Notes: a model not told the origin generated them from the letters alone. Positions 1-7,401 are shown, numbered from the stretch's first letter. The stretch: DNA of 23,339 bases from an uncultured Campylobacter sp. (GCF_937997465.1 NZ_CALKTQ010000323.1:1-23339), one strand, 5' to 3'. Numbers and translations: made by a program.

Positions 1-1
1 C

Positions 2-52
2 CTGCAAAACCAATATCGCACGGCTCAAATCAAGGAAATGCGCATAAAATAA
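2..52 (+). CDS. possible C-terminal end of an upstream gene (partial)
   Basis: A plus-strand frame is open from the left edge to a TAA at 50-52 and would encode 16 polar residues ending in KEMRIK. A hairpin with a T-run starts 16 bases after this stop, as expected behind a real gene end. Nothing in so short a stretch identifies a family. The other two plus frames also close within about 60 bases, so this may be chance. Confidence 0.22.
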   Translation: MQNQYRTAQIKEMRIK

Positions 53-67
53 ATCTATAAAAATAGC

Positions 68-104
68 GTGAGCAAAACGGTGGATAAAAGTTTGCTCACT
101 TTTT
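68..104. terminator. bidirectional intrinsic terminator
   Basis: GTGAGCAAA at 68-76 pairs perfectly with TTTGCTCAC at 91-99, giving a 9-bp stem and a 14-base loop. On the plus strand the stem is followed by five T's (100-104). On the minus strand it is followed by a GCTATTTTTAT tract. It can therefore stop transcription from both sides. The TGA stop of the minus-strand SspB-like gene (96-98) lies inside the stem, so that gene runs into its own terminator. Confidence 0.65.
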
Positions 105-533
105 AAATAGATCTTTATTGTTTGGGTTTGACATTAACGCCGACATCGACTTTTCAAGCTGATTTTTTTGAGATTTGTAAATAGAAAAATTTACCAAAAT
201 CGGGCTGTTTTCCACCAAAATTTGCACGATAGCTCCAAGCGGAAAGCTAACGATGCTGGCGAAATTTTCCTTACCAAAACCCGCCTCGAAGCTCAGCTCG
301 TCTGGAGTTAGCTTGGCGCTGCTAAAAGTGTAGCCGGCAAGCGTAAAGACGATAACGGGCGCCGTAAAAGTGCTCTTAATGTACTCCGGCAGCTCGGGGT
401 TAAATTTGACCAGATCAAGGTTGGCCATCGCCGAAAAGGAGCGGTCGTTTTTTAGCAGATACTCCACGCACTCAAAAACGTGCTCCTTCATCATCGCCGC
501 AAATCTCTCGTCGTCTAAAATCTCATCAAGCAT
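96..533 (-). CDS. SspB-like protein, candidate ClpXP adaptor
   Basis: A 145-residue soluble protein with no signal peptide or membrane segment. I did not recognise it as an annotated Campylobacter protein, but its pattern matches the stringent starvation protein B fold. It has an N-terminal helix with a short strand (about 20-50), then a hydrophobic strand PVIVFTLAGYTF (about 59-70), LTPDELSFEAGFGKENF (76-92), and SFPLGAIVQI (96-105). This recalls the DEVRFNARFGG and VPLAAVLAI elements of E. coli SspB. The C-terminus ends KDLFKK, similar to the hydrophobic-plus-lysine tail by which alphaproteobacterial SspB binds ClpX. Known SspB proteins deliver ssrA-tagged and other substrates to ClpXP. The start is secure: a full AAGGAGGT ribosome-binding site precedes it. 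It lies 172 bases downstream of pepF on the same strand, so cotranscription is possible. The function is inferred from pattern only. Confidence 0.5.
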   Translation of the reverse strand: MLDEILDDERFAAMMKEHVFECVEYLLKNDRSFSAMANLDLVKFNPELPEYIKSTFTAPVIVFTLAGYTFSSAKLTPDELSFEAGFGKENFASIVSFPLGAIVQILVENSPILVNFSIYKSQKNQLEKSMSALMSNPNNKDLFKK

Positions 534-536
534 TTT

Positions 537-544
537 ACCTCCTT
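537..544 (-). promoter_or_regulatory. ribosome-binding site of the SspB-like gene
   Basis: Read on the minus strand this is AAGGAGGT, 3 bases upstream of the ATG at 533. It is the longest anti-16S match among the starts I examined in the window. It fixes the start codon and suggests efficient translation for an otherwise unrecognised small protein. Confidence 0.75.
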
Positions 545-615
545 TTTGTGCCTTTTCTCAAATTTACTGTCCGCAGTCGTGCCGAATTTGGCTTCAAATA
601 AACGCAAAATTTAGC

Positions 616-699
616 GTCAAATTTGTCGCCTTATATTCGGTTCGGCTAGTCAAATTTGGCCGCGCTTTTAAATTTACTCCCCAAAGCGCGTCAAATTTG
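616..699. repeat. three copies of GTCAAATTTG between pepF and the SspB-like gene
   Basis: GTCAAATTTG occurs at 616-625, 649-658 and 690-699, all in the same orientation, spaced 33 and 41 bases apart. The core CAAATTTG is its own reverse complement. Further AAATTT words lie at about 560, 607 and 669 in the same 172-base gap. The copies are part of a window-wide excess of AAATTT and are not a CRISPR or tandem array. I see no ORF or clear promoter in this gap. Confidence 0.7.
661..690 (-). terminator. GC-rich hairpin just downstream of pepF
   Basis: CGCGCTTT at 661-668 pairs with AAAGCGCG at 683-690, an 8-bp stem with a 14-base loop, starting 15 bases after the pepF stop. On the minus strand it is followed by GCCAAATTTG rather than a T-run, so termination would be weak. 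It could be an attenuator that lowers transcription into the SspB-like gene, or an RNA-stability element. Confidence 0.4.
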
Positions 700-705
700 C
701 GCCCT

Positions 706-2427
706 CTACGCTTCCTGACAAAACTCCCCAACTAGCTTTCTAACCTCGTTTATGCCGATCTGCCAAAACGCAGCGTCCTCGATATCAAAGCCAAACATCC
801 CGACCAGCTCTTTTGGCGATCGCGAGCCGCCCGCGCTTAAAAACTTGGTGTAAATTTGCGTGAAATTTTCGCATTTGCCGCTTTTATAAAGCCCAAAAAT
901 CGCCAGCACCAAAAGCTGCGCGTAGGAGTAGGCGTAGCAGTAAAACGGCGTATGGATGAAGTGCGGGATGTAACTCCACCAAATTTTATAGTAGTCGTTT
1001 AGCGCGACGCTTTGCCCGAACATCTTAGCACTCTCCTCAAGCCAAATTTTATTTAGCTCCTCGGCGCTGATCTCGCCCTCATGCGCGTGAACTCGGCGCT
1101 CAAAGGTAGTGAAGTTTATCTGGCGGTAGAGCGTGGCGAAGATATCCTCGATCTTGCCGGCGAGTAGGGCGGTTTTTTCTCTGCCTTTTAGCGTGCTTTT
1201 GACGTGATCAAAAACCAGCATCTCGCAAAAGACCGATGCTGTTTCTGCCGTAGTTAGCGGCGTGTCGGCGTTTAGAAATCCGACGCTTTCATAGGCTAGA
1301 TTTTGATGCGCGGCGTGACCTAGCTCGTGCGCTAGTGTAAAAAGATCCCGCCTCTCGTCGGTGTGGTTTAAAAGCACGTATGGATGGGCTTTTGCGACGC
1401 CTGATTGCGAAAAGGCGCCGCCTCGTTTATTTTCGGCCGGATAAACGTCGATCCAGCCCTCTTTAAACGCGCGAGCGGCTATCTCGCCGAATTTCGGGCT
1501 AAATTTAGAAAAAGTCTCAAGCACGATTTTTTTGCATTCGTCAAATTTATAAATGCTCTTGCTCTCGCCCAGCGGCGCGCATCTATCGTAGTCGTAGAGC
1601 TTTTTAAAACCTAAAATTTTGCGCTTTTTTTCGTAAAATTTAATCGGCAGATCAAAGCTCGTCTCGGCGGCCTTTATGAGCGCGTCCACGCTAGCCTTGG
1701 TCGTTTGGTTTGAAAAATGCCGAGGACTTTCTGGCAGATCAAATTTCCGCAGTTCGCAGCTAGTTTTTAGGCTGGTTTTGATCATATTATAGATGTAGCT
1801 AAGTAGATGCTGCTGGGGCGCTAAGCCGCCAGAGAGGCTCTTTGCGGCCGCTTTTCGCTCGGCTCGGTCTGGGCTGTGAAGCTTGGATAAGATCTCCTCT
1901 TCGCCCAGCATTTTGCCTTTAAATTTAAACTTAAGCGCGCTTAGTGTCTCGTCAAAAAGCCGCGAAAAACCTTCCGCGCCCGTGTTTGCCGTGCGCAGTA
2001 AAATTTGCTCCTCTTTTAGGCTTAGCTGGTGGGCTTTTTCTTTTGCGATACTATCTAGATAGTAGCCAAGCCTAGCACTTTTGGCGATGATTTTGTTTTG
2101 TCTGGCTTCGTCAAATTCGTTAAATTTAAGCTCAAAAAATAACAGATGATTTTGCGCTTTTGAGCTTAGCTCGTCAAATTTGGCGTAAAACGCGCCCTTT
2201 GAGGTGTCTTTTGAGAAAACTAGGCTCACGTAAATTTGCACGCGAGCGATGTTTTCTAACAAATTTTCGTATTCGTTAAGCGCGGCAAAAAACTCCTCGT
2301 CGCTTAAATTTAAAAATTTATCCGAGTATTTAGCTTCAAATTTTTCGCACTCACTTTGTAACGAAAGAGCTGATTTTTCAAGCTCTTTTTCGTTTTTAAA
2401 AAGCGGGGTCAAGTCCCAAACGTTCAT
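706..2427 (-). CDS. pepF: oligoendopeptidase F family zinc peptidase (M3)
   Basis: A 573-residue cytoplasmic metallopeptidase of family M3 that cleaves short oligopeptides. The zinc site is visible: HELGH at 367-371, with H367 and H371 as ligands and E368 as catalytic base. E395, in the TTAETAS segment about 25 residues later, is the third ligand expected for the M3 and thermolysin-like fold. The N-terminal 200 residues are helical and charged, as in the PepF lobe. The length is normal for the pepF/M3 clan. The start is supported by AAGGCGG about 5 bases upstream, and only 15 bases separate it from the sstT stop, so the two genes are almost certainly cotranscribed. A peptide-degrading enzyme next to an amino-acid transporter fits a lifestyle that feeds on amino acids. 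C. jejuni has a similar peptidase (Cj1099) in the equivalent place, from memory. Confidence 0.92.
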   Translation of the reverse strand: MNVWDLTPLFKNEKELEKSALSLQSECEKFEAKYSDKFLNLSDEEFFAALNEYENLLENIARVQIYVSLVFSKDTSKGAFYAKFDELSSKAQNHLLFFELKFNEFDEARQNKIIAKSARLGYYLDSIAKEKAHQLSLKEEQILLRTANTGAEGFSRLFDETLSALKFKFKGKMLGEEEILSKLHSPDRAERKAAAKSLSGGLAPQQHLLSYIYNMIKTSLKTSCELRKFDLPESPRHFSNQTTKASVDALIKAAETSFDLPIKFYEKKRKILGFKKLYDYDRCAPLGESKSIYKFDECKKIVLETFSKFSPKFGEIAARAFKEGWIDVYPAENKRGGAFSQSGVAKAHPYVLLNHTDERRDLFTLAHELGHAAHQNLAYESVGFLNADTPLTTAETASVFCEMLVFDHVKSTLKGREKTALLAGKIEDIFATLYRQINFTTFERRVHAHEGEISAEELNKIWLEESAKMFGQSVALNDYYKIWWSYIPHFIHTPFYCYAYSYAQLLVLAIFGLYKSGKCENFTQIYTKFLSAGGSRSPKELVGMFGFDIEDAAFWQIGINEVRKLVGEFCQEA

Positions 2428-2442
2428 TTTACCGCCTTAAAT

Positions 2443-3747
2443 TTACTCTACGGTTTCTGAGGCTACGGCGGTGAAAAGTACGTCAGACGCGCTGTTTACG
2501 GCTGTTTCTACTGAATCTTGGATCACGCCGATGATAAATCCTACGCCAACAACCTGCATCGCGATGTCGTTACCGATACCAAATAGCGCGCAAGCAAGCG
2601 GCACGAGTAGTAGCGAACCGCCAGCGACACCTGAGGCTCCGCAAGCGCCCAGAGCCGAGATAAAGCAAAGTAGTAGCGCGTCGCCGAAGGTAACCGTGAT
2701 AGACGGGATAGAATTTACCGCCGCAAGCGCCAAGATACCGATAGTTACGGCTGCGCCGCCCATGTTTATAGTAGCTCCTAGCGGGATAGAGATCGAGTAT
2801 AGCTCCTCTTTTAGCCCTAGCTTTTTGCAAAGCGCCATATTTACGGGGATATTTGCCGCCGACGAGCGAGTGAAAAACGCCGTAACCGCACTCTCTCTAA
2901 CGCAAGTCATAACAAGCGGATATGGGTTTTTCTTGGTAACTACAAACACCATCGCAGGGTAGACGACGAAGGATACGAAAGCCATGGAGCCTACTAGAAC
3001 TAGGATCAGTTTTAGGTAGCCCGCAAGCGCTTCAAAGCCCGTCTCGTGGATGCTGATAGTAACTAAGCCAAAGATACCAAACGGCGCAAGGCGGATGATA
3101 AATCTAACGATTTTAGTCACGCCGTCGCTAACGTCTTGGAATACTTTTTTGGTTTCTTGCGTGCAAAATCTCATCGCGATACCGCCGCCAACAGCCCAAG
3201 TGATGATACCGATGTAGTTGCCGCTAGATAGCGCGTTGATAGGGTTTTGAACCATTTTAAAGATAAGGTCTTTTAGGACGTCGACGATGCCCTGCGGAGC
3301 GCTCATATTTGCGCTCTCGACGCCTTTTAGCACGAGCTCCATCGGGAAAAGAAAGCTTGCTACGACCGCAACTACGGCAGCCAAAAATGTGCCGACTAGG
3401 TAGAGCGTAATTACCTTTTGCATGCCTTTTGCGTGGCCGAATTCTTTTACGATGATAGATGTCGCAACTAGTACGAAAACCAGGATAGGCGCGATAGCTT
3501 TAAGCGCTCCAACAAATAGATTTCCCAAAACGGCGATAGAGTTTGCTACCGAATTTGCCGTGTCCGTTAGCCCCTTTTTAGCCGCGGCTAGCTGCGCTGC
3601 GTCGCTCACGCCTTTTGCGATTAGTTCGTTATAAGGAGCCGCCTGATAGTGCGTCCAAAAGCCGATAACGGCGCCTAGAGCTAGGCCGATTAAAATTTGA
3701 ACGATCAAATTTCCGTCGGCGAACCTTTTTGCCAGTTTGCTAAACAT
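2443..3747 (-). CDS. sstT: serine/threonine:sodium symporter SstT
   Basis: A 434-residue inner-membrane transporter of the dicarboxylate/amino acid:cation symporter (DAACS) family, closest to SstT, which imports L-serine and L-threonine with Na+. Family hallmarks include a serine-rich re-entrant loop, TRSSAANIPVNM, followed by IPLGATINMGGAAVT, the helix that forms the substrate and Na+ sites. A second re-entrant stretch rich in Gly, Ala and Ser, GACGASGVAGGSLLLVPLA, also fits. The N-terminus NLIVQILIGLALGAVIG is typical of SstT. About eight membrane segments are expected. An insert of about 20 residues near 35-60 makes it longer than E. coli SstT (414). Serine is a main carbon source for Campylobacter. 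The gene is first in a minus-strand unit with pepF and has a consensus promoter upstream. No terminator is seen before pepF. Confidence 0.93.
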   Translation of the reverse strand: MFSKLAKRFADGNLIVQILIGLALGAVIGFWTHYQAAPYNELIAKGVSDAAQLAAAKKGLTDTANSVANSIAVLGNLFVGALKAIAPILVFVLVATSIIVKEFGHAKGMQKVITLYLVGTFLAAVVAVVASFLFPMELVLKGVESANMSAPQGIVDVLKDLIFKMVQNPINALSSGNYIGIITWAVGGGIAMRFCTQETKKVFQDVSDGVTKIVRFIIRLAPFGIFGLVTISIHETGFEALAGYLKLILVLVGSMAFVSFVVYPAMVFVVTKKNPYPLVMTCVRESAVTAFFTRSSAANIPVNMALCKKLGLKEELYSISIPLGATINMGGAAVTIGILALAAVNSIPSITVTFGDALLLCFISALGACGASGVAGGSLLLVPLACALFGIGNDIAMQVVGVGFIIGVIQDSVETAVNSASDVLFTAVASETVE

Positions 3748-3785
3748 TCTAGTGTCCTTGCCTTAAAATTTAATATTAGTTTAGG

Positions 3786-3815
3786 ATTATAGCCGAATTT
3801 ACGCGGAATTTACAA
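3786..3815 (-). promoter_or_regulatory. sigma-70 promoter of sstT-pepF
   Basis: On the minus strand, TTGTAA (3810-3815) and a perfect TATAAT (3786-3791) are separated by 18 bases. The -10 box lies about 38 bases before the sstT ATG. An AAGGA ribosome-binding site (3755-3759) sits 7 bases before that ATG. This is the best match to the consensus in the window. Confidence 0.65.
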
Positions 3816-3833
3816 GCTTTGAGCGAGATTAAT

Positions 3834-3860
3834 TTGAATTTTATTATGAAATGTTACAAT
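3834..3860 (+). promoter_or_regulatory. extended -10 promoter of metK
   Basis: TACAAT at 3855-3860 is preceded by TG one base upstream (TGTTACAAT), the extended -10 form common in Campylobacter. A TTGAAT at 3834-3839 may serve as the -35, although the 15-base spacing is short. Transcription would start about 22 bases before the ATG. That leaves no room for a SAM riboswitch. AAAGGA at 3879-3884 is the ribosome-binding site. Confidence 0.6.
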
Positions 3861-3889
3861 TGCGAGATTAATTTTCATAAAGGAAAAGT

Positions 3890-5092
3890 ATGTATTTATT
3901 TACTTCAGAGGTTGTGAGCCCGGGTCACCCGGATAAATGCGCCGACATCATCGCCGACAGCATCGTAGATACGATCTTGATGCAAGATCCAAACGGCCGC
4001 GTCGCTAGCGAAGTTTTCGTCGCGGGTAAAAACATTATAATAGGCGGCGAGATAAACTCTAAGGTCAAGCTAAGTTTTAAAGACTACGAGGCGATCGTTA
4101 AAAACGCATTGGCAAAAATCGGCTACGACGGCAAGTCTAAATTTACTAAAGAGCAGTGCCTGCATCCCGACGACATCGAGATAAAAGTCTGCGTAAATCA
4201 GCAAAGCGCTGATATAAATCAAGGCGTCGATCAAGAAGGCGGCGAGATAGGCGCCGGAGATCAAGGCATAATGTTTGGCTTTGCTAGCTGCGAAGCAAAC
4301 GAGTATATGCCAGCAGCCATAACCTACGCTAGGATACTTTGCGATAAGGTTTATAAATTTGCCAAAGCTAATCCCGATAAACTGGGCGTCGATATCAAAA
4401 CTCAGGTTACCGTAGACTACGGCACGAAGGATAACTTTGAAAACTGCAAACCTCAAAGCATCCACACTATCGTCGTTTCGGCTCCTTGCGTCGAGACGAT
4501 GAAGATAGAGGAGCTGCGCGCCCTAGTGCAAACTCTCATCGACGACGCGGGCTTGCCAAAGGGCCTTTACGATAAAAGCAAAACGCTAATCTACATCAAC
4601 CCGACCGGCCGCTACGTAAATCACAGCTCGCTTCACGACAGCGGACTAACGGGCCGCAAGCTCATCGTAGATAGCTTTGGCGGATATAGCCCGATAGGCG
4701 GCGGTGCGCAAAGCAGCAAGGACTACACGAAAGTCGATCGCAGCGGTCTTTACGCAGCGCGCTGGATAGCTAAAAACATCGTCGCGGCAGGCCTTGCTAA
4801 AAAATGTATCGTCCAGCTAAGCTACGCTATCGGTATGGCAAAGCCTACCTCTGTGAGCGTCGATACGATGGGCACGCAGATCGCGGGCGTAAACGACGAT
4901 ATGCTATCAAATTTCGTTAGCGAAAACTTCGCTCTCACTCCGCGCTGGATAACAAATAAATTTGGCCTGGACAAACCTGGCAAGGATACGTTTTTATATG
5001 CTAAAGTAGCAGCCAAAGGTCAAGTCGGAAACGCCAAATATCCGTGGGAAAAGCTTGACGCCGTGGATACTTTTAAAGCTTTGATTAAATAA
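3890..5092 (+). CDS. metK: S-adenosylmethionine synthetase
   Basis: A 400-residue cytoplasmic enzyme that makes S-adenosylmethionine from methionine and ATP, the methyl donor for all methylation including DNA modification. The ATP and metal motifs are clear: GHPDK at 12-16, GAGDQGIMFGFA (121-132, the first family signature) and KDYTKVDRSGLYAARWIAKN after the second signature. That second signature, normally GGGAFSGKD, reads GGGAQSSKD at 270-278. The flanking Lys and Asp are kept, so I expect activity. C. jejuni may share the variant. The protein is slightly longer than E. coli MetK (384). It has its own promoter and a hairpin terminator directly after the stop, so it is probably monocistronic. 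It is transcribed divergently from sstT. Confidence 0.95.
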   Translation: MYLFTSEVVSPGHPDKCADIIADSIVDTILMQDPNGRVASEVFVAGKNIIIGGEINSKVKLSFKDYEAIVKNALAKIGYDGKSKFTKEQCLHPDDIEIKVCVNQQSADINQGVDQEGGEIGAGDQGIMFGFASCEANEYMPAAITYARILCDKVYKFAKANPDKLGVDIKTQVTVDYGTKDNFENCKPQSIHTIVVSAPCVETMKIEELRALVQTLIDDAGLPKGLYDKSKTLIYINPTGRYVNHSSLHDSGLTGRKLIVDSFGGYSPIGGGAQSSKDYTKVDRSGLYAARWIAKNIVAAGLAKKCIVQLSYAIGMAKPTSVSVDTMGTQIAGVNDDMLSNFVSENFALTPRWITNKFGLDKPGKDTFLYAKVAAKGQVGNAKYPWEKLDAVDTFKALIK

Positions 5093-5098
5093 ATCCTC

Positions 5099-5130
5099 AA
5101 GCCCGCTAAATTTAATGCGGGCTTAAATTT
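5099..5130 (+). terminator. terminator of metK
   Basis: AAGCCCGC at 5099-5106 pairs with GCGGGCTT at 5117-5124 (8 bp, GC-rich), starting 6 bases after the metK stop. The 10-base loop contains AAATTT and the tail continues as AAATTT, so the T-tract is short. In position it is a typical intrinsic terminator. The remaining gap to 5225 contains three more AAATTT words and no ORF or clear promoter. Confidence 0.6.
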
Positions 5131-5225
5131 ACCATCAAATTTAAGGCTTCGTATGAAATTTTGCCCCGCTTTATGTCTTAAATTTTACTTCAAAAACCGC
5201 TCGGCAAAATTTAAAGAGAGTTAAA

Positions 5226-5825
5226 ATGCAAACGGCAACAAGCCAAAACGGCAAAAACAAAACGCTCGGATTCGTTTTGCTCGGGCTTTGCGCTTTTTAT
5301 TTTCTTTGCGCGCTAGGCATTTTTGTATTGCCTTTTGACGTGCTAGCTCGCTCGTCTTTGGCTAGAGATTTCGTGGAAGCTATGCTTAAAATTTACTCGG
5401 CCGTTGAGAGAGCCTTTTCTCATACAGATTTTACGCAAAAGGCCGCGTTTTATATCGCTTATATGGGGGTTGTTAAGGTCGTCATGCTTGTCGGTTTCGT
5501 CGCGGCTTGCTTGCTGTGCGGCAGTAAAGAAAATAAAGCTCGCGTAATGAAACAAGCAAGAAAAGAAAATCCGGTAGTGGGATTTTTCGTTTCATTTTGC
5601 GGTATTTTGTGGGCTGGTTTTTTGATAAATAGGGATTTTGCAGGTTATTATATCGGATATCGTAAGCCGAGAAATTCACCTGAATACGAATGGGTGTTGA
5701 AAGCTCCCGGCGAGCTGTTTTGGCAGATGTGTATTGATTTTATGTTTGTAGTTTTTGTTGCAGTTTGTATATTTTACATGGCATTGCAAATTTGGTTGCT
5801 ATTTCGCAAGCGTAAAAACGCCTAA
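5226..5825 (+). CDS. unknown four-helix membrane protein
   Basis: A 199-residue protein I do not recognise. It has four likely membrane segments at about 14-36, 72-98, 115-134 and 165-190, linked by short charged loops. The basic loop KENKARVMKQARKENP (about 100-115) and the basic C-terminus RKRKNA would lie in the cytoplasm, placing both termini inside. A loop with many aromatic residues, around GYYIGYRKPRNSPEYEW (about 139-155), is the most distinctive part. No enzymatic motif is visible. The start follows an AGAGAG sequence. The gene sits between metK and lnt, 11 bases tail-to-tail with lnt. From memory, C. jejuni has no gene in this position. The coding sequence looks somewhat richer in A and T than its neighbours, so lineage-specific gain is possible. 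Confidence 0.7.
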   Translation: MQTATSQNGKNKTLGFVLLGLCAFYFLCALGIFVLPFDVLARSSLARDFVEAMLKIYSAVERAFSHTDFTQKAAFYIAYMGVVKVVMLVGFVAACLLCGSKENKARVMKQARKENPVVGFFVSFCGILWAGFLINRDFAGYYIGYRKPRNSPEYEWVLKAPGELFWQMCIDFMFVVFVAVCIFYMALQIWLLFRKRKNA

Positions 5826-5836
5826 ATTTAGCAAAT

Positions 5837-7138
5837 TTATCTGAAAAATTTATCGAGCAAGCCTTGCTTTGGCGTGATTATCTCAGACGGCGAGCCGTTT
5901 ACGCTGTGATAGATGGCTTTGCCGTATTTCGTCGCGTAGTATCTGAGTAAAATGCGCTGTAAATTTGGCTCGGTGCTAGGCACAAACCAGCCGTTATTGG
6001 TCACTGCGATCATGACGTCGAATTCTCCCGCAAATAGCTCGTCCCTAGTCGCTTCGTAGCAGATCGCGTTTCTGATTTTTACGCCATCTATCTCGTAGTC
6101 GCTAGGAGCGCTTGCGGTCTCAAAATCCTTCGCGCCGCCGAAAAATATCTTATTTATCAAATCTCTTGCAAACGCCGGTAGCGGGATCTCCTCACCAAAG
6201 GGCACGAGGATAAATTTATCCATCCGCCGCATCTTGCCGCGGTCAAAGAAAAACGCCGAGTTGTAGTTGGTGCCGTTTTCGCGAGCTAGTGCGCCCGCGA
6301 CGATAGCGATCTTTTGCGATTTTTCCAGCAACTCGGCGATGAGATTTCGCTCGTGCGTCATATAGACGGGAAAGGCGCTCTCGGGCAAAATAACCGCCCT
6401 AAATCCGGCGTTTATCGCCTCGTCTATGATGTCTAAATTTTGATTTATAAACTCGTTTTTTAGCTGTTTGGCCCACTTTAGCTCTTGCGCGACTTCGGTG
6501 TTTGCGAGCTTTACTTCAAAAGGCAGAGTTTTAAAATTTGGCGTACCATACTGCACCGCGCAGGCTAAAAGCGCAGCAAAAGCGATAAATTTAAGGCGGT
6601 TTTTAACGTAAAATAGGCACAAAATCGCGGCGAAAATAAACGCAATGGCGAGTAAATTCGGCGCAAAAATGCCCGGCACAAAAACGGCTTCTAAATTTAG
6701 CCAGTTAAAGCCGAATGGATGGATGTTTGAAACCAAGATAAGCAGCAAAGCCTTTAGCCAAATTTGAGCCGGGATGCCCGCTATCAAAAAAAGCGCGCCG
6801 TAGATGATCCCGATAGCTAAAATCTCAAGCGGGATGAGGTAGCTAAGCTCGTAATAAACGAGGCTAAAGCTGATCCAGTAAAACCAAATGATCCCGATAA
6901 AAAATCCCGTCCAAAAAAAGCCGCGGCGGTCAAATTTAAGTAGCAAATAAAAGCCCGCGATCGCAAAAAACGGTGAGATGAAATTTAAAATTTCGCCGCC
7001 TAAAACATCAACTAGTATAAAATTTGAGATTAAAATCGCGCCAACAAAGGCTTTTATTATAATTTTAGTGCTAAAATAAGGGCTTAAAATTTTTTTTATC
7101 AAGGAACCCCATGCAAGAAGGAAATTTCGTAGCTTCAT
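5837..7138 (-). CDS. lnt: apolipoprotein N-acyltransferase
   Basis: A 433-residue inner-membrane enzyme that adds the third acyl chain to the N-terminal cysteine of lipoproteins, the last step before Lol sorting. The N-terminal half holds several hydrophobic helices (about 27-200). The C-terminal half is a nitrilase-type domain with the expected triad: E253 in AVILPESAFP, K308 in DKFILVPFGEEIP, and C360 in NAICYEATRDELF. TNNGWF is also conserved. It is shorter than E. coli Lnt (512). I chose the ATG at 7138 because AGAGG lies 5 bases upstream. That start overlaps yajC by 28 bases head to head. A TTG at about 7102 would avoid the overlap but has a weaker context. LptE, encoded nearby, is a lipoprotein substrate of this pathway. 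Confidence 0.93.
   Translation of the reverse strand: MKLRNFLLAWGSLIKKILSPYFSTKIIIKAFVGAILISNFILVDVLGGEILNFISPFFAIAGFYLLLKFDRRGFFWTGFFIGIIWFYWISFSLVYYELSYLIPLEILAIGIIYGALFLIAGIPAQIWLKALLLILVSNIHPFGFNWLNLEAVFVPGIFAPNLLAIAFIFAAILCLFYVKNRLKFIAFAALLACAVQYGTPNFKTLPFEVKLANTEVAQELKWAKQLKNEFINQNLDIIDEAINAGFRAVILPESAFPVYMTHERNLIAELLEKSQKIAIVAGALARENGTNYNSAFFFDRGKMRRMDKFILVPFGEEIPLPAFARDLINKIFFGGAKDFETASAPSDYEIDGVKIRNAICYEATRDELFAGEFDVMIAVTNNGWFVPSTEPNLQRILLRYYATKYGKAIYHSVNGSPSEIITPKQGLLDKFFR
7069..7077 (+). promoter_or_regulatory. candidate extended -10 promoter of yajC-secDF
   Basis: TGCTAAAAT forms an extended -10 about 34 bases before the yajC ATG. A second -10-like word, TATAAT, lies at 7058-7063. 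No good -35 is seen, which is common in Campylobacter. The site lies inside the 5' coding part of lnt on the other strand. An AAGGA ribosome-binding site is at about 7101-7105. It is the most likely start of the long plus-strand gene run. Confidence 0.45.
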
Positions 7139-7401
7139 TACTGCCTCTAGTCGTGCTTTTCGCGATATTTTATTTTTTGGTTATCAGACCGCAGCAAAAA
7201 CAGCAAAAGGCTCATGCCGCGATGATAGCCGCACTCGAAAAGGGCGACAAGATCATAACTAGCGGCGGGCTAATCTGCGAGGTGATAAAACCGGAGGATG
7301 ATTTTATCAGAGTTAAGCTTAACGACGACGTAATCGTGCGCGTTTCACGCGAATTTATCGCGAGAAAAATAGAAAAAACAGAGACGAAAGCAAATGCGTA
7401 A
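7111..7401 (+). CDS. yajC: Sec translocase subunit YajC
   Basis: A 96-residue single-pass membrane protein of the SecD-SecF-YajC complex, which assists SecYEG in protein export. One membrane helix lies at about 8-25, followed by the family motif FLVIRPQQKQQKAH (about 22-35) and a small beta domain with GDKIITSGGLICEVI, typical of YajC. The length is normal. It comes first in the operon and overlaps secD by 8 bases (ATGCGTAA). Its ATG is preceded by AAGGA. Its first 28 bases are also the antisense of the lnt start. Confidence 0.94.
   Translation: MQEGNFVASLLPLVVLFAIFYFLVIRPQQKQQKAHAAMIAALEKGDKIITSGGLICEVIKPEDDFIRVKLNDDVIVRVSREFIARKIEKTETKANA

Noticed and set aside
616..699. CRISPR or tandem repeat array
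   Set aside because: The repeat is only 10 bases, spacing is irregular, and the same word is common throughout coding sequence.
2471..2962. Plus-strand open frame of 163 codons inside sstT
   Set aside because: Low-complexity Ser, Pro, Ala and Thr translation, with no ribosome-binding site. The antisense gene has clear family motifs.
3861..3889. SAM riboswitch before metK
   Set aside because: The likely transcription start leaves only about 20 bases of leader, too short for any SAM riboswitch class.
5125..5225. Promoter for the orphan membrane protein
   Set aside because: TTGCCC and TAAATT occur, but the spacing is far too short, and the AT-rich words are explained by the AAATTT excess.
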